From positions 1 through 64,000 of the forward strand of contig JAEWAE010000005.1 in the NCBI GenBank assembly GCA_023391835.1: DNA of 64,000 nucleotides. Direction: 5' to 3'. Made by a program: the position numbers and the translations under genes. The notes under the pieces were generated by a model. It did not search any database, was not told the origin of the DNA, and was given only the letters and a program-made list of their open reading frames with translations. The DNA is from Bacillota bacterium. Lineage in GTDB: Bacteria > Bacillota > Clostridia > Oscillospirales > Ethanoligenentaceae. Each line of letters opens with the position of its first letter. Position 1 is the first letter of the stretch. Shown here in pieces: positions 51,512 to 60,990 of the stretch.

Positions 51512-53551
51512 ATGAAACAGCTCAAAAGCAGCCTCGCCTCGGCGGCGATCATCCTGGTTATCCTGCTCATCGTGGTGCCGCTGCCGACGCCGCTTCTGGA
51601 TTTTCTGCTCATCGTCAACCTGTCGCTGGCGCTTACCATCCTACTGACGACCATGCATGTGACGAGCACGCTGCAGTTTTCGATCTTCCCGTCGCTGCTT
51701 CTGTTCACCACGCTGTTTCGACTGGCTCTGGAAATATCCGCCACCCGGCTCATTCTGACAAAAGACGGTCAGGCGGGCAGCGTCATCCACACCTTCGGCA
51801 ATTTCGTCATCGGCGGCAACCTGGTGGTGGGGCTGGTGGTATTCCTCATCATCGTGGTGGTGCAGTTCATCGTCATCACCAAGGGCGCCGAGCGGGTGGC
51901 CGAGGTGGCTGCGCGTTTCACCCTCGACGCCATGCCCGGCAAACAGATGGCCATCGACGCCGACCTCAATTCCGGCCTTATCACCGAGGATGCGGCCCGC
52001 CGCCGTCGGCGGGATATTCAGCGCGAGGCGGATTTTTACGGCTCCATGGACGGTGCTTCCAAGTTCGTCAAGGGCGACGCCATCGTCGCCATCGTCATCG
52101 TGCTCATCAATATCATCGGTGGCGTCGTCACCGGCCTGATGAAAGGCGACGCCATCCTTTCGGTGCTTGAGACCTACACGTTGGCGACGGTGGGCGAGGG
52201 GCTCATGGCCCAACTGCCCGCGCTGCTCATTTCCACCGCCACCGGCATCATCGTCACCCGGGCCGCTTCTGAGAGCAACGTCAGCGAGGAGCTGGCCTCC
52301 CAGCTCTTTTCCCAGCCGATCGTGCTGCGCACCACCGGCGTGGTGCTGCTGGCGATGATGCTGATTCCGGGCTTCCCGTGGCAGGTGCTGCTGATTATCG
52401 GTTGCCTTTACATCGGGCTGAGCTTTACGGCTGCCCGGCAGAAAAAAACCGTCGCCCCGGCCGCCGCCGGCGGTGCGAAGGCGGCACCCAGCGAGCTGGA
52501 AACGCTGCGCAACCCCGACAACGTCTATGCGTATATGGAAGTCGAGACCCTCGAAATGGAATTCGGTTATCACCTTATCCCGCTGGTGGATGAGGCCCAT
52601 GGCGGCACCTTTGTGGATAAGGTGGTCATGTTCCGCCGTCAGTTCGCGCTGGAAACCGGTGTGGTCGTGCCCAGCGTGCGCATGCGCGACAATGTCCAGC
52701 TCGACAGCGACGAATATGTCATTCAGATCCGGGGGGAGAAAGTGGCCGAGGGCACCGTGCGCACCGACCGGCTGCTTGTCATCAACCCGGCGGGGGATGA
52801 TTTCACCATCGAGGGCACCGACACGGTGGAGCCGGCCTTCGGCCTCAAGGCCCGCTGGATCGTGCCCGAAAAACGCATGGATGCCGAAATGGCCGGCTAC
52901 ACGGTCATCGACCCGGCTGCCGTGATGATGACCCATCTGGCCGAGGTCATCCGACGCCATGCGGCCGAGTTGCTAGGCCGGCGGGAGGTCAATTCCCTGC
53001 TCGACATGGTCAAAAAGCATAACCAGTCACTGGTGGAAGAGCTCATCCCCGCAAAGCTTGCCGTGGGCGATCTGCAAAAGGTGCTTCAGAATCTGCTGCG
53101 GGAGCGTGTCCCCATCCGGGATATGGTCACGATCCTCGAAACTCTCGCCGATCACGCCGGCCACACCAAAGATGTGGATCTGCTTACCGAATTCGTGCGA
53201 CAGGGCCTGCGGCGGACCATATCCCGCCGTTTGGCGCCGGAAGGCGAGCTGAAAGTGATCACGCTGGACCCCAGACTGGAAAAAGCCATTGGTGCCGGCA
53301 TGCGACGCACCGACCAGGGCTCTTTCCTGACGCTGGAACCGGATAAGGCCCGCGCCATCGTCGACCAGATCGGCCGCTCGGCCGAGAAATTCACCGGACT
53401 GGGGCTGGAACCGGTGGTGCTGGTGTCGCCGGCCGTGCGGCTGGCGGTGCGCCGGCTCACCGAGCAGATGCTGCCGAATCTGGAGGTGGTCTCTTTTAAC
53501 GAGCTGGAAAGCAGTGTGAAAGTGACGGCGGTCGGCGCGGTGGCGGCCTGA
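51512..53551 (+). CDS. flhA: Flagellar export protein FlhA
   Basis: A 679-residue export-gate protein of standard length. The N-terminal half has about eight membrane helices with the FHIPEP-type segment FRLALEISATRLILTKDGQA and the charged loop AARFTLDAMPGKQMAIDADL. The C-terminal half is the cytoplasmic ring. In many Firmicutes flhF and flhG follow; here the sigma-28 gene follows directly after 32 bases. Confidence 0.97.
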   Translation: MKQLKSSLASAAIILVILLIVVPLPTPLLDFLLIVNLSLALTILLTTMHVTSTLQFSIFPSLLLFTTLFRLALEISATRLILTKDGQAGSVIHTFGNFVIGGNLVVGLVVFLIIVVVQFIVITKGAERVAEVAARFTLDAMPGKQMAIDADLNSGLITEDAARRRRRDIQREADFYGSMDGASKFVKGDAIVAIVIVLINIIGGVVTGLMKGDAILSVLETYTLATVGEGLMAQLPALLISTATGIIVTRAASESNVSEELASQLFSQPIVLRTTGVVLLAMMLIPGFPWQVLLIIGCLYIGLSFTAARQKKTVAPAAAGGAKAAPSELETLRNPDNVYAYMEVETLEMEFGYHLIPLVDEAHGGTFVDKVVMFRRQFALETGVVVPSVRMRDNVQLDSDEYVIQIRGEKVAEGTVRTDRLLVINPAGDDFTIEGTDTVEPAFGLKARWIVPEKRMDAEMAGYTVIDPAAVMMTHLAEVIRRHAAELLGRREVNSLLDMVKKHNQSLVEELIPAKLAVGDLQKVLQNLLRERVPIRDMVTILETLADHAGHTKDVDLLTEFVRQGLRRTISRRLAPEGELKVITLDPRLEKAIGAGMRRTDQGSFLTLEPDKARAIVDQIGRSAEKFTGLGLEPVVLVSPAVRLAVRRLTEQMLPNLEVVSFNELESSVKVTAVGAVAA

Positions 53552-53583
53552 CCCCGGCCCGAATGGGAAATGAGGCGATAAAA

Positions 53584-54342
53584 ATGGTGACGGTTGCGGA
53601 AGAAAAAAGCCTCGACCGGCTCTGGGCCCGTTTTCGCAGGACTCGCTCGCGGGAGGACCGCAATGAGCTGGTGCTGCAATATGGGTGGCTGGTGAAATCC
53701 ATCGTACGGCGGCTGGCCGCGGTGAGCGGCAACTATGTGGATGGGGATGATCTGACAAGCTACGGCATGCTTGGTCTCATCGAGGCTGTGGAAAAATTCG
53801 ACGTGGAAAAAGGCGTGAGCTTCGAGGCCTTCGCCACCTATCGGGTGCGCGGGGAAATCATCGACTACATGCGCCGCAACGACTGGGTGCCGCGCAGCGT
53901 GCGCAAGCGGGTCACGGATGTGGAAAACGCAGTCTCCGAGCTTTCCACCCGGCTGGGGCGCCGCCCCACCGACGGGGAGCTGGCCGCGCGGCTGGGCGTG
54001 GGAGGCAAAGAGTTGCGGCAGACTCTGGCCGACCGGGAACGTTATAATCTGGTCTCATTTGAAGAGATGATTTACGACGGCACCCGTTCCTGCAGCGAGC
54101 CGGCCGAGACCGAGACGCCCGAGACCCATCTGCAGGAAAACGAGCTGCTCGATGTGCTGGCCCAAACGCTGGAGGCTCTGCCCGAGCGCGAAAAGCTCAT
54201 TCTCACCCTGTATTACTATGAAGAATTGACTCTGCGGGAAATCAGCGGCATTCTGGGCGTGAGCGAATCCCGTGTGTCCCAGATTCACAGCCGGGCCGTG
54301 GGGCGCATGCGCAAAAGCCTGCAGGCTTACATGAATCCATGA
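53584..54342 (+). CDS. fliA: RNA polymerase sigma-28 factor (FliA/SigD/WhiG family)
   Basis: A 252-residue sigma-70-type factor for late flagellar genes. Region 2 contains DDLTSYGMLGLIEAVEKFD and FEAFATYRVRGEIIDYMRRN. Region 4 is LPEREKLILTLYYYEELTLR then EISGILGVSESRVSQIHSRA. The start at 53584 follows TGAGGCG; ATG at 53563 is the alternative. FlgM from the next transcript should hold it inactive. Three matching promoters lie downstream. Confidence 0.95.
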   Translation: MVTVAEEKSLDRLWARFRRTRSREDRNELVLQYGWLVKSIVRRLAAVSGNYVDGDDLTSYGMLGLIEAVEKFDVEKGVSFEAFATYRVRGEIIDYMRRNDWVPRSVRKRVTDVENAVSELSTRLGRRPTDGELAARLGVGGKELRQTLADRERYNLVSFEEMIYDGTRSCSEPAETETPETHLQENELLDVLAQTLEALPEREKLILTLYYYEELTLREISGILGVSESRVSQIHSRAVGRMRKSLQAYMNP

Positions 54343-54381
54343 TCGTCCGCCGAAGGGCGGGGCAACGGGGAGGAACGCACC

Positions 54382-55113
54382 ATGATTAAAAGTATGTATT
54401 CGTCGGCCACGGGCATGCTGGCGCAGGAGAGGCGGCTGGATGTCATCGGCGGCAATATTGCCAATGCGAATACCGACGGTTATCGGCGGGACGCGGTCAC
54501 GCTGCGCAGCTTCAATGAAGAGCTTGTCAGCCGCCTGCCGGACGACGCGGCGGTGGGCAGCCTTTCCACCGGGGCTGCGGTCGCCTCGGTGCGGGCCGAT
54601 CTGAGTCAGAGCGGGCTGCAGTCCACCGGGCTCACCACCGATCTGGCGGCCGAGGGCGACGGCTTTTTCGCCGTGGATACCGGCGGCACCGTCGCGTATA
54701 CCCGCGACGGTAATCTGCATCTGGATGCGCAGGGGTATCTGGCGCTTTCCGGCGGGCAGAGATTACTGGGGGAAAACGGGCAGCCCATCTATGTGGGCAC
54801 CGACCGTTTCGCAGTGGGCAGCGACGGCACCGTCACAGTGGGCGCGGCGACGGCCGGGCGCATCCGGCTGTACGCCTCCGCGCAGGCGGGCGGCACCGTG
54901 CGGCAGGCAGACGGCTTTTTCACCCTTGCCAACCCTCAGGCGACGAATGGAGCCGTCCGACAGGGTTATCTGGAGGATTCCAACGTCGACGTGGCGCAGG
55001 AGATGACCACCATGATGGCGGCCACCCGCTCCTTCGGCACCTGTCAGCAGGCTTTCAAAACGGCGGACGACACCCTCGACCAACTGCTGCAGGCCGGTTC
55101 CCTGCGGTCGTAA
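54382..55113 (+). CDS. Flagellar hook-basal body protein, FlgF/FlhO-like
   Basis: A 243-residue rod-family protein with IKSMYSSATGMLAQERRLDV and IGGNIANANTDGYRRD at the N-terminus and MAATRSFGTCQQAFKTADDT at the C-terminus. In the middle AEGDGFFAVDTGGTVAYTRD is the usual FlgF/FlgG segment. By order it is like Bacillus FlhO, the first of a pair with the following gene. Confidence 0.9.
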   Translation: MIKSMYSSATGMLAQERRLDVIGGNIANANTDGYRRDAVTLRSFNEELVSRLPDDAAVGSLSTGAAVASVRADLSQSGLQSTGLTTDLAAEGDGFFAVDTGGTVAYTRDGNLHLDAQGYLALSGGQRLLGENGQPIYVGTDRFAVGSDGTVTVGAATAGRIRLYASAQAGGTVRQADGFFTLANPQATNGAVRQGYLEDSNVDVAQEMTTMMAATRSFGTCQQAFKTADDTLDQLLQAGSLRS

Positions 55114-55131
55114 CAAATAGGAGGCATCATC

Positions 55132-55833
55132 ATGATCCGGGCTTTTTACAGCGGCACCACGGGCATGCGCACGCAGCAGACGGCCGTGGATACCATTGCC
55201 AACAATATAGCCAATCTCAACACGACGGGGTATGACGCGCAGACGGCACGCTTCGGCGATCTGCTGCACACCTCCATGCTGGAACCGGCGGATGCGGCGT
55301 ATGCATCCGTCCGGGCGGGCAGCGGCGCAGGGGTCAGCTCGGTGCGCACCGATGCATCCTCCGGCGGGGAGCAGGAGACCGACCGGGCGTTGGATTACTG
55401 CCCCGCCGGTAACGGCTTTTTCGCTGTGGAAGGGGCGGACGGTGTCGTCCGCTACACCCGCAACGGCGCTTTTTCGATCGACATTGCCGGCGGGGCCCAT
55501 CTGACGGATGCCCAGGGGGAGTCGGTGCTCGATGCCGCAGGCAACCCCATTGCGGTGGATGCCGACGGGAAGCCCGCCGCCGAGCCGGGGGTGTTCACCT
55601 TCCCGGCCGCTTCGCAGCTTGAGGCCCAGGGCGACAGCCGGTATATGCCCACCGCTTCTTCGGGCGCGGCGCAGGTTTCGAATGAGGGAGTGAACACCGG
55701 CCGCCTTGCCTCCTCCAACGTGGAACTGGGGGATGAGATGAGCCGTCTGATCCTTTCCCAACGCGGCTATCAGCTCAGCTCCCGCGTCGTGCAGACCGCC
55801 GACCAGATCGCCGAGCTGACCAACAACCTGTAA
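55132..55833 (+). CDS. flgG: Flagellar hook-basal body protein, FlgG/FlhP-like
   Basis: A 233-residue rod-family paralogue of the previous product. It has FYSGTTGMRTQQTAVDTIAN and GNGFFAVEGADGVVRYTRNG and ends MSRLILSQRGYQLSSR then VVQTADQIAELTNNL. It probably forms the distal rod with the preceding protein. This is the last gene of the long early operon; a sigma-28 promoter follows. Confidence 0.9.
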   Translation: MIRAFYSGTTGMRTQQTAVDTIANNIANLNTTGYDAQTARFGDLLHTSMLEPADAAYASVRAGSGAGVSSVRTDASSGGEQETDRALDYCPAGNGFFAVEGADGVVRYTRNGAFSIDIAGGAHLTDAQGESVLDAAGNPIAVDADGKPAAEPGVFTFPAASQLEAQGDSRYMPTASSGAAQVSNEGVNTGRLASSNVELGDEMSRLILSQRGYQLSSRVVQTADQIAELTNNL

Positions 55834-55871
55834 ATCCGGCCGGGGATTTTGCAAATCCGTCGCCGCACGGC

Positions 55872-55898
55872 TAAAATCCGCCGGCTTTTGGCCGATAT
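55872..55898 (+). promoter_or_regulatory. Sigma-28 promoter of the flgM operon
   Basis: TAAA (55872-55875) is followed after exactly 15 bases by GCCGATAT (55891-55898). This differs from the SigD consensus TAAA-N15-GCCGATAA at one base. It lies 79 bases before flgM and starts the late unit flgM-flgN-flgK-flgL-DUF6470-fliW-csrA. Confidence 0.92.
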
Positions 55899-55976
55899 AA
55901 TATGCAGAAAACGTAATGGTAAGATCGTGCCGCCGGCACGGCCGGGGAGCCGCCGGTGGGCGAGGGGGAGTATTCC

Positions 55977-56291
55977 ATGAGAATTGATCGGTATCAGGCA
56001 GGGGAAGTGTACCGTTCCTTTGCAGAAAAGTCGGCGCAGGCGCAGGGTGCGGGCGATAAGACCGCCGCCGCCTCCGAGCCGGAGGACCGGGTCGAGATTT
56101 CCCGTGAGGCTTCGGATATGCAGCAGGCCCGCGAGCTGTCTTCCCGCATTTCGACGGGCGAGACGACCGAGGAGCGGCAGACACGCATTGCCGACATTAA
56201 AGACCGCATTGAGTCGGGCCGGTATCAGGTCGATTCCGCCGACGTGGCGCGCAGCATGCTGCTGGGCGGCAAAATCGACCTGCGCGCGTGA
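55977..56291 (+). CDS. flgM: Anti-sigma-28 factor FlgM
   Basis: A 104-residue small protein with an intrinsically disordered N-terminus and the C-terminal sigma-binding helices (TRIADIKDRIESGRYQVDSA, then DVARSMLLGGKIDL), typical of FlgM. It holds sigma-28 inactive until secreted through the finished hook. The start at 55977 follows GAGGGGGAG. It is the first gene behind a sigma-28 promoter, which gives negative feedback. Confidence 0.93.
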   Translation: MRIDRYQAGEVYRSFAEKSAQAQGAGDKTAAASEPEDRVEISREASDMQQARELSSRISTGETTEERQTRIADIKDRIESGRYQVDSADVARSMLLGGKIDLRA

Positions 56292-56302
56292 GGAGGACTC
56301 CG

Positions 56303-56776
56303 ATGGCCGGATGGGAACAGGAACTGCCGGACGTGCTGGAGGAGGAAACCCGCCTGCTCCGGCGTCTGGCCGATTTGGCGCAGCAAAAGTATAAGCCGCT
56401 TCGGTTGGGCGACGTGGCACGGGTGGATGACTTCACCGGCCGTGAGCATGCCGTCGCCGAAGCTCTCGCCTTGCGGGAAGAACGGCGCCGGCAGATTCTT
56501 ACCCAGGCCGGGCTGGCCGACCGCCCTCTGCGGGAGCTGGCCGCGATGGCCGAAGGCGGCGCGGGCGGGCGGCTGCGTGCCGCATTTTCCGCCATGACCG
56601 CCGCGTCCGCCGCTCTGCGGGCGGCCAGCCGGCGCAACTGGGAGCTGATCCGCACCCGGTTGGAATGGAACGGCCGACTGCTGCGGGTGATGGCCCCGGA
56701 GCGGCAGATGTATGACAGCCGGGGCGGTGCGAGCCGCAGCGGCTTGCCGACCGGCCTGGTGGACCGCAGGGTCTGA
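56303..56776 (+). CDS. flgN: Flagellar chaperone FlgN
   Basis: A 157-residue helical, charged protein between flgM and flgK. It begins MAGWEQELPDVLEEETRLLR and has LRAASRRNWELIRTRLEWNG near the end. It is the export chaperone of the hook-associated proteins FlgK and FlgL, whose genes follow. AGGAGG precedes the ATG at 56303. Confidence 0.85.
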   Translation: MAGWEQELPDVLEEETRLLRRLADLAQQKYKPLRLGDVARVDDFTGREHAVAEALALREERRRQILTQAGLADRPLRELAAMAEGGAGGRLRAAFSAMTAASAALRAASRRNWELIRTRLEWNGRLLRVMAPERQMYDSRGGASRSGLPTGLVDRRV

Positions 56777-56818
56777 CACCTCCGGCAGACAGCCGGTAAA
56801 ACAAAGGGAGGTTTCCCC

Positions 56819-58414
56819 ATGTCCAGCCTTTTTTCCGGGCTCAATACGGCCCGTTCCGGTCTGCTCGAGAGTCAGACCGCCATTGACGTCGCTTCGCATA
56901 ATATCTCCAACGCCAACACCGAAGGATACACACGGGAGGCGCTTTCCATGGCGGCGCTGCCTGCCGACGGCACCAATTACCGCTATCAGCAGAGCGGCGC
57001 GCTGGTGGGCAACGGCGTGCGCGACAACGGCGTGACGCAGATTCGCGACGCCTTTCTGGATATGCGCTACCGCAACGCTAATTCCGAATACGCCGATTAT
57101 TCGACTCAGAATGGCGGCTACACCGCCATCGAGAATATATTCAACGAATTCACCTCGACCTCGTCCACCCAGAACGCGGCCTACGGCCTGAGCGGTCAGC
57201 TGTCGAGCCTTGTGTCCGACCTGCAGAAATTCAGCAGTTCTTCCGACACGGGGGCGCTGCCCGCTTCCGTGCGGGCGGATGTGCAGAATATCTGCGCCAC
57301 CATCCGGGATGATTACAGCAGCCTGACACAGCTGCAAAAGCAGGAAATGGGCAATCTCACCGACACGCTCACCGGCGGCACCACAGGCAAGGAAAACGAC
57401 GGCGGCGTCAATGCGATGCTCACCCAGATTTCCGAGCTCAACACCTCCATAGCCGACTATGAGGTGAACGGGCAGAGTGCAAACGACCTGCGGGATTCCC
57501 GCAACGAGCTGCTCGACAAGCTCTCGGGGTATCTCGACATCAGCGTCACGGAAAACCCGAACGGTATGGTGCAGGTGGGCCTTTCGAACGGCTCCACCCA
57601 GCTGATCGACTCGGAAAATCAAGTCACCAAGCTCGCCGTTTCCACCGACGCCGCCACGGGGGCCGTCTCGGTCGTAAAGGACGGCACTTCCACCGCCGTG
57701 CAGATTTCCGGCGGGCAGATTGATGCTTATCTGCATATTATCAACGGCGACGGCTCGGGCACCGGCAGCTATGGCAACGACGGCATTCCCTATTTCATCC
57801 ACCAGATCAATGCGTATGCCGGCGTGTTTAAAGATGTGATCAATCGCACCGCCACGGGGGATAGCTCGGGCGGCGATGTGCTGGTTTCCTGTGACACAGC
57901 TTCCGACCCGGATAATCCGGCCGCCACCATCAATCTCAGCGCCGGATGGCAGGAAAACCGCAGTCTCTTTTCCGATGAGTACACGGCTTTCCATCAGACA
58001 TCCGCCGGTGCAAATGTGACGCTGGCCGCTTATGCCTCACAGTTCGTCACCAATCTTCAGTCCGCCAGCCTTTCCACCCTCCAGAGAGGGGGCATGATTT
58101 CCGGCGATGACTCTTCGGGTGTGTATGCGTCCGTCTCGAATGGGCTGCGTTCCGGGTCCGTAGCGGATTTTGCCGACTCCTTCACCAGCGATGTGGCCTT
58201 CGCAGCCGGCAATACCAAGAAAAACGCCGCCTCTGCCCAAACACTGTGCAGCGACGTGGATACCCAGCGGCAGTCGACTTCGAGCGTTTCCACCGACGAG
58301 GAAATCATCAACGTCATGAAATATCAGCAGGCGTACAACGCTTCGGCCCGTATGATCACGGTTATTGATTCCATGCTCGACAAGCTGGTCAACAGCACGG
58401 GCGTGACCACCTGA
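56819..58414 (+). CDS. flgK: Flagellar hook-associated protein FlgK (HAP1)
   Basis: A 531-residue hook-filament junction protein. N-terminus SSLFSGLNTARSGLLESQTA and DVASHNISNANTEGYTRE, the QISELNTSIADYEVNGQSAN and DLRDSRNELLDKLSGYLDI segments in the middle, and NVMKYQQAYNASARMITVID at the end are all FlgK marks. It follows flgN. Confidence 0.96.
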   Translation: MSSLFSGLNTARSGLLESQTAIDVASHNISNANTEGYTREALSMAALPADGTNYRYQQSGALVGNGVRDNGVTQIRDAFLDMRYRNANSEYADYSTQNGGYTAIENIFNEFTSTSSTQNAAYGLSGQLSSLVSDLQKFSSSSDTGALPASVRADVQNICATIRDDYSSLTQLQKQEMGNLTDTLTGGTTGKENDGGVNAMLTQISELNTSIADYEVNGQSANDLRDSRNELLDKLSGYLDISVTENPNGMVQVGLSNGSTQLIDSENQVTKLAVSTDAATGAVSVVKDGTSTAVQISGGQIDAYLHIINGDGSGTGSYGNDGIPYFIHQINAYAGVFKDVINRTATGDSSGGDVLVSCDTASDPDNPAATINLSAGWQENRSLFSDEYTAFHQTSAGANVTLAAYASQFVTNLQSASLSTLQRGGMISGDDSSGVYASVSNGLRSGSVADFADSFTSDVAFAAGNTKKNAASAQTLCSDVDTQRQSTSSVSTDEEIINVMKYQQAYNASARMITVIDSMLDKLVNSTGVTT

Positions 58415-58446
58415 ATGACCAATCGCGTAAAAGGAGAGTGCAGTCA

Positions 58447-59604
58447 ATGCGCATTACAAGCAGCATGATGATGGATAAATATCGGGATTCCCTCTCGGAA
58501 AGTCTCAACCAGGTGGATGAGTACACCCGGCAGGTATCCGACGGCACGAAGTTTGCCCGCCCCTCGGATGACCCCGTCGATGCCGTCGTTTCTCTGCGAA
58601 ATATCCGGCAGCTGGCGGTGAACGGCGATTATACCAGTAACGTTTCCGGGGCGAATACCTGGCTGGGCATCAGCGAGTCCGCTGTCTCGACGGTGGATAA
58701 GATCCTGCAGACGGCCGGTGAAACGGTGACGACCGCCAAAAACGGCACCGGGAATTCTTCCGACGAAAAGAACTATGCAGTTTCCCTTCAGAGCTACCAG
58801 CAGGAGTATCTGCAGACGCTTAACACGGTTTCGGGCGGGCGGTATGTATTCGGCGGCGACGCGGCCGGCGACCCGCCCTTCAAGATCGGTTCCGCCGAGG
58901 ATATTTCATCCGGCAAGCTGGCGAATCTTTCCGGCAGCGGCATCACTTTCACCAGCACCGATGCTTCCGCAGGTGCCGGCAGCCAGAATATCGTGGGTAA
59001 ACTGCTGTACCGCGTGCCCGCCACGGGCAAATATATTCCCGTCGAGGATATCGGCATTTCCTCCAATTTTTCAGACGATCCCACCAGCCTCGACTACTAC
59101 AGCATTCATAACAGCGCGCTGCGCGAATCTTCCCCGGTCGATATGGGTCTGGGGGAGCAGGTGAAGGATTATCAGGTGGCCGGCGGCACGGCCATGGATA
59201 TCGCCACCTCGGCGCTGGATTTTCTGGTGCAGCCGAGCACCGGCCAGACGATGACATCGCCCGCCCAGTCGGTCAATCTGTACGACGAGTTGGGAACAGT
59301 GGCCACTCAGCTGCAGAGCGGCGACACCAGCGGGCTGGGTAATCTGCAGGATCTTATCAGCAATACCCAGACCGAAGAGGGCAAAACCACCGTCGAAATC
59401 GGCGCCAAAGAAAAAATGTGCACGTTTTTAAAGAGCAAATTTACCGCCGACAACACAAATCTGCAGACTGCTCTCAAAAGCTCCATGGATGTGAACGCCA
59501 ATCTGGCCATTACCAATCTGGTGCAGAGCAAGGCCTCTTATCAGGCGGCGCAGGCCATCTGCACCAACGTGTTGCAAAATTCGCTGGCCGATTTTCTCAA
59601 ATGA
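58447..59604 (+). CDS. flgL: Flagellar hook-associated protein FlgL (HAP3)
   Basis: A 385-residue junction protein. The flagellin-like N-terminus MRITSSMMMDKYRDSLSESL and VSDGTKFARPSDDPVDAVVS is clear, with VSGGRYVFGGD later, and the C-terminus is flagellin-like (LVQSKASYQAAQAICTNVLQ). The start at 58447 follows AAAGGAGAG; ATG at 58438 would overlap that site. Confidence 0.95.
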   Translation: MRITSSMMMDKYRDSLSESLNQVDEYTRQVSDGTKFARPSDDPVDAVVSLRNIRQLAVNGDYTSNVSGANTWLGISESAVSTVDKILQTAGETVTTAKNGTGNSSDEKNYAVSLQSYQQEYLQTLNTVSGGRYVFGGDAAGDPPFKIGSAEDISSGKLANLSGSGITFTSTDASAGAGSQNIVGKLLYRVPATGKYIPVEDIGISSNFSDDPTSLDYYSIHNSALRESSPVDMGLGEQVKDYQVAGGTAMDIATSALDFLVQPSTGQTMTSPAQSVNLYDELGTVATQLQSGDTSGLGNLQDLISNTQTEEGKTTVEIGAKEKMCTFLKSKFTADNTNLQTALKSSMDVNANLAITNLVQSKASYQAAQAICTNVLQNSLADFLK

Positions 59605-59650
59605 GACCGGCGTCTTCCGGGGGACGGCCGGCTGAGAGGGGCGGCGGGAA

Positions 59651-60217
59651 ATGGACCTGTATCTGCGCGTATCGCTGACCACCGCCCGATTGGATATGGA
59701 GGGCAATACCGCCCGCATGGATCTGCGCCAGCCGCATCCCCGACTGACCGTGCAGCGACACCCGAATACAGCCTCCGTCGAGTCCGAACACCCCCGGATC
59801 GACATCGACGGCACCGGCGCCCAGGCCATGGAGGGCCGCCAGGCCGTCACTGAGCTGACGGCCGGAGCGGCCCGGCAGGGGCTGGCCGATGCCCACACGG
59901 CGGCCGAGCAGTATAATGCCGAGGGCGCCGCAGTCGTGGATGGTCTGGCGGCCGGCCGGCTCGCGCGGGCCAATGCGGCCGGGCGGCACTGGGCCCCTTC
60001 CGACTGGGGGATCGGCTACATGCCTTACGAGCTGCCGCATATCGACTTTAGCGATAACATGTTTCATTACAGCCGGGAGCCGGATCAACTGACATACGAC
60101 TGGGAGGTCCATCCCACGGCCGAAGCCGAAGTCACACGTCAGGCGGGGATGCACACCCGCGTGGCCAGGGAAGGCTCCGTGCAGATTGAGCTTGCACACT
60201 TGGATACGCGGGCCTGA
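59651..60217 (+). CDS. DUF6470 family protein (YviE-like)
   Basis: A 188-residue soluble protein in the place occupied by yviE in Bacillus, between flgL and fliW. It is rich in short beta-type segments and His/Asp/Pro, with HPRIDIDGTGAQAMEGRQAV and SDWGIGYMPYELPHIDF as the visible family-like segments. Its function is unknown, and the assignment rests on size and synteny. Confidence 0.8.
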   Translation: MDLYLRVSLTTARLDMEGNTARMDLRQPHPRLTVQRHPNTASVESEHPRIDIDGTGAQAMEGRQAVTELTAGAARQGLADAHTAAEQYNAEGAAVVDGLAAGRLARANAAGRHWAPSDWGIGYMPYELPHIDFSDNMFHYSREPDQLTYDWEVHPTAEAEVTRQAGMHTRVAREGSVQIELAHLDTRA

Positions 60218-60242
60218 AACCGCCGGAAGGGGAGCATGCCGG

Positions 60243-60698
60243 ATGACCATCGAAACCAGACAGCTAGGCTTTGTGAATGTGGGGGAAGCGGATATCATTC
60301 GCTTTCCCCACGGCATTTACGGCTTTGAAAAGGCGCGGCGCTTCGTGCTGCTGGGGGATAAAAAGGAGGCGCAGAATCCATTTCTGTGGCTCCAGAGTGT
60401 CGATGGGCGGGAGCCGTGCTTCGCGGTGATCGACCCTCGGGCGTTTTTCGGCCGCTATGACCCGCCCCTGACCAGGGAAGACCGGCTTGCCATCGGCCTT
60501 GATGACGAGAAATATCTGCGCTATGTGGTGCTGGCCACGGTGCCGCGGGATGTGCGCCGGCTTTCCTTCAACCTCAAATGCCCCGTGATTGTCAATTCGC
60601 AGCGGAATATCGCCATGCAGGTGATCCTCGACGACCCGGCCTACCCCATCCGCTATTACCCGTTTGCGGGGGAAACGGGGGCGCCGTCATGCTTGTGA
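60243..60698 (+). CDS. fliW: Flagellar assembly factor FliW
   Basis: A 151-residue protein with IIRFPHGIYGFEKARRFVLL and LKCPVIVNSQRNIAMQVIL, the FliW signatures. FliW binds flagellin and, when flagellin is scarce, is freed to block CsrA. It overlaps csrA by ten bases, so both are made together. The start at 60243 follows GGAAGGGGAG. Confidence 0.94.
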   Translation: MTIETRQLGFVNVGEADIIRFPHGIYGFEKARRFVLLGDKKEAQNPFLWLQSVDGREPCFAVIDPRAFFGRYDPPLTREDRLAIGLDDEKYLRYVVLATVPRDVRRLSFNLKCPVIVNSQRNIAMQVILDDPAYPIRYYPFAGETGAPSCL

Positions 60699-60955
60699 TT
60701 TCACGCGGCCCCGGGCAGTCCTTCCTCATCGGCGATTCCATCGAGGTGACGGTGGTGGAGGTGCAGGATGGGCGGGTCAAAATTGGCATCGAGGCGCCAA
60801 GGGACGTGCGCATCCTGCGCCGGGAACTGCTCGACGCGGTGAAAAGTGAAAACGCCGAGGCCGCCGGCGTCGAGCTGAGCCTCGACAGTCTCGCCCGCGC
60901 TCTGCGCGGGAAATCCTCGCTTGACTCCCCCAAATCATCAAAACCCGCAAAATAA
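60689..60955 (+). CDS. csrA: Translational regulator CsrA
   Basis: An 88-residue RNA-binding dimer. MLVISRGPGQSFLIGDSIEV and IGIEAPRDVRILRREL are the conserved strand and helix segments, including the IEAPRDVRI region. The C-terminal tail (about 60-88, Ser/Lys/Leu-rich) is longer than the minimal protein. In Firmicutes CsrA blocks translation of flagellin mRNA, and fliC follows 142 bases later. Confidence 0.93.
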   Translation: MLVISRGPGQSFLIGDSIEVTVVEVQDGRVKIGIEAPRDVRILRRELLDAVKSENAEAAGVELSLDSLARALRGKSSLDSPKSSKPAK

Positions 60956-60960
60956 TTTAG

Positions 60961-60990
60961 GCCCCGCCGCTAAAGTACGGCGGGGTCTTT
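60961..60990 (+). terminator. Terminator of the flgM-csrA operon, overlapping the flagellin promoter
   Basis: CCCCGCCG pairs with CGGCGGGG around an 8-base loop (CTAAAGTA) and a short T-run (TCTTTCC) follows. The tract is weak. The loop contains the TAAA of the flagellin sigma-28 promoter. Confidence 0.65.
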
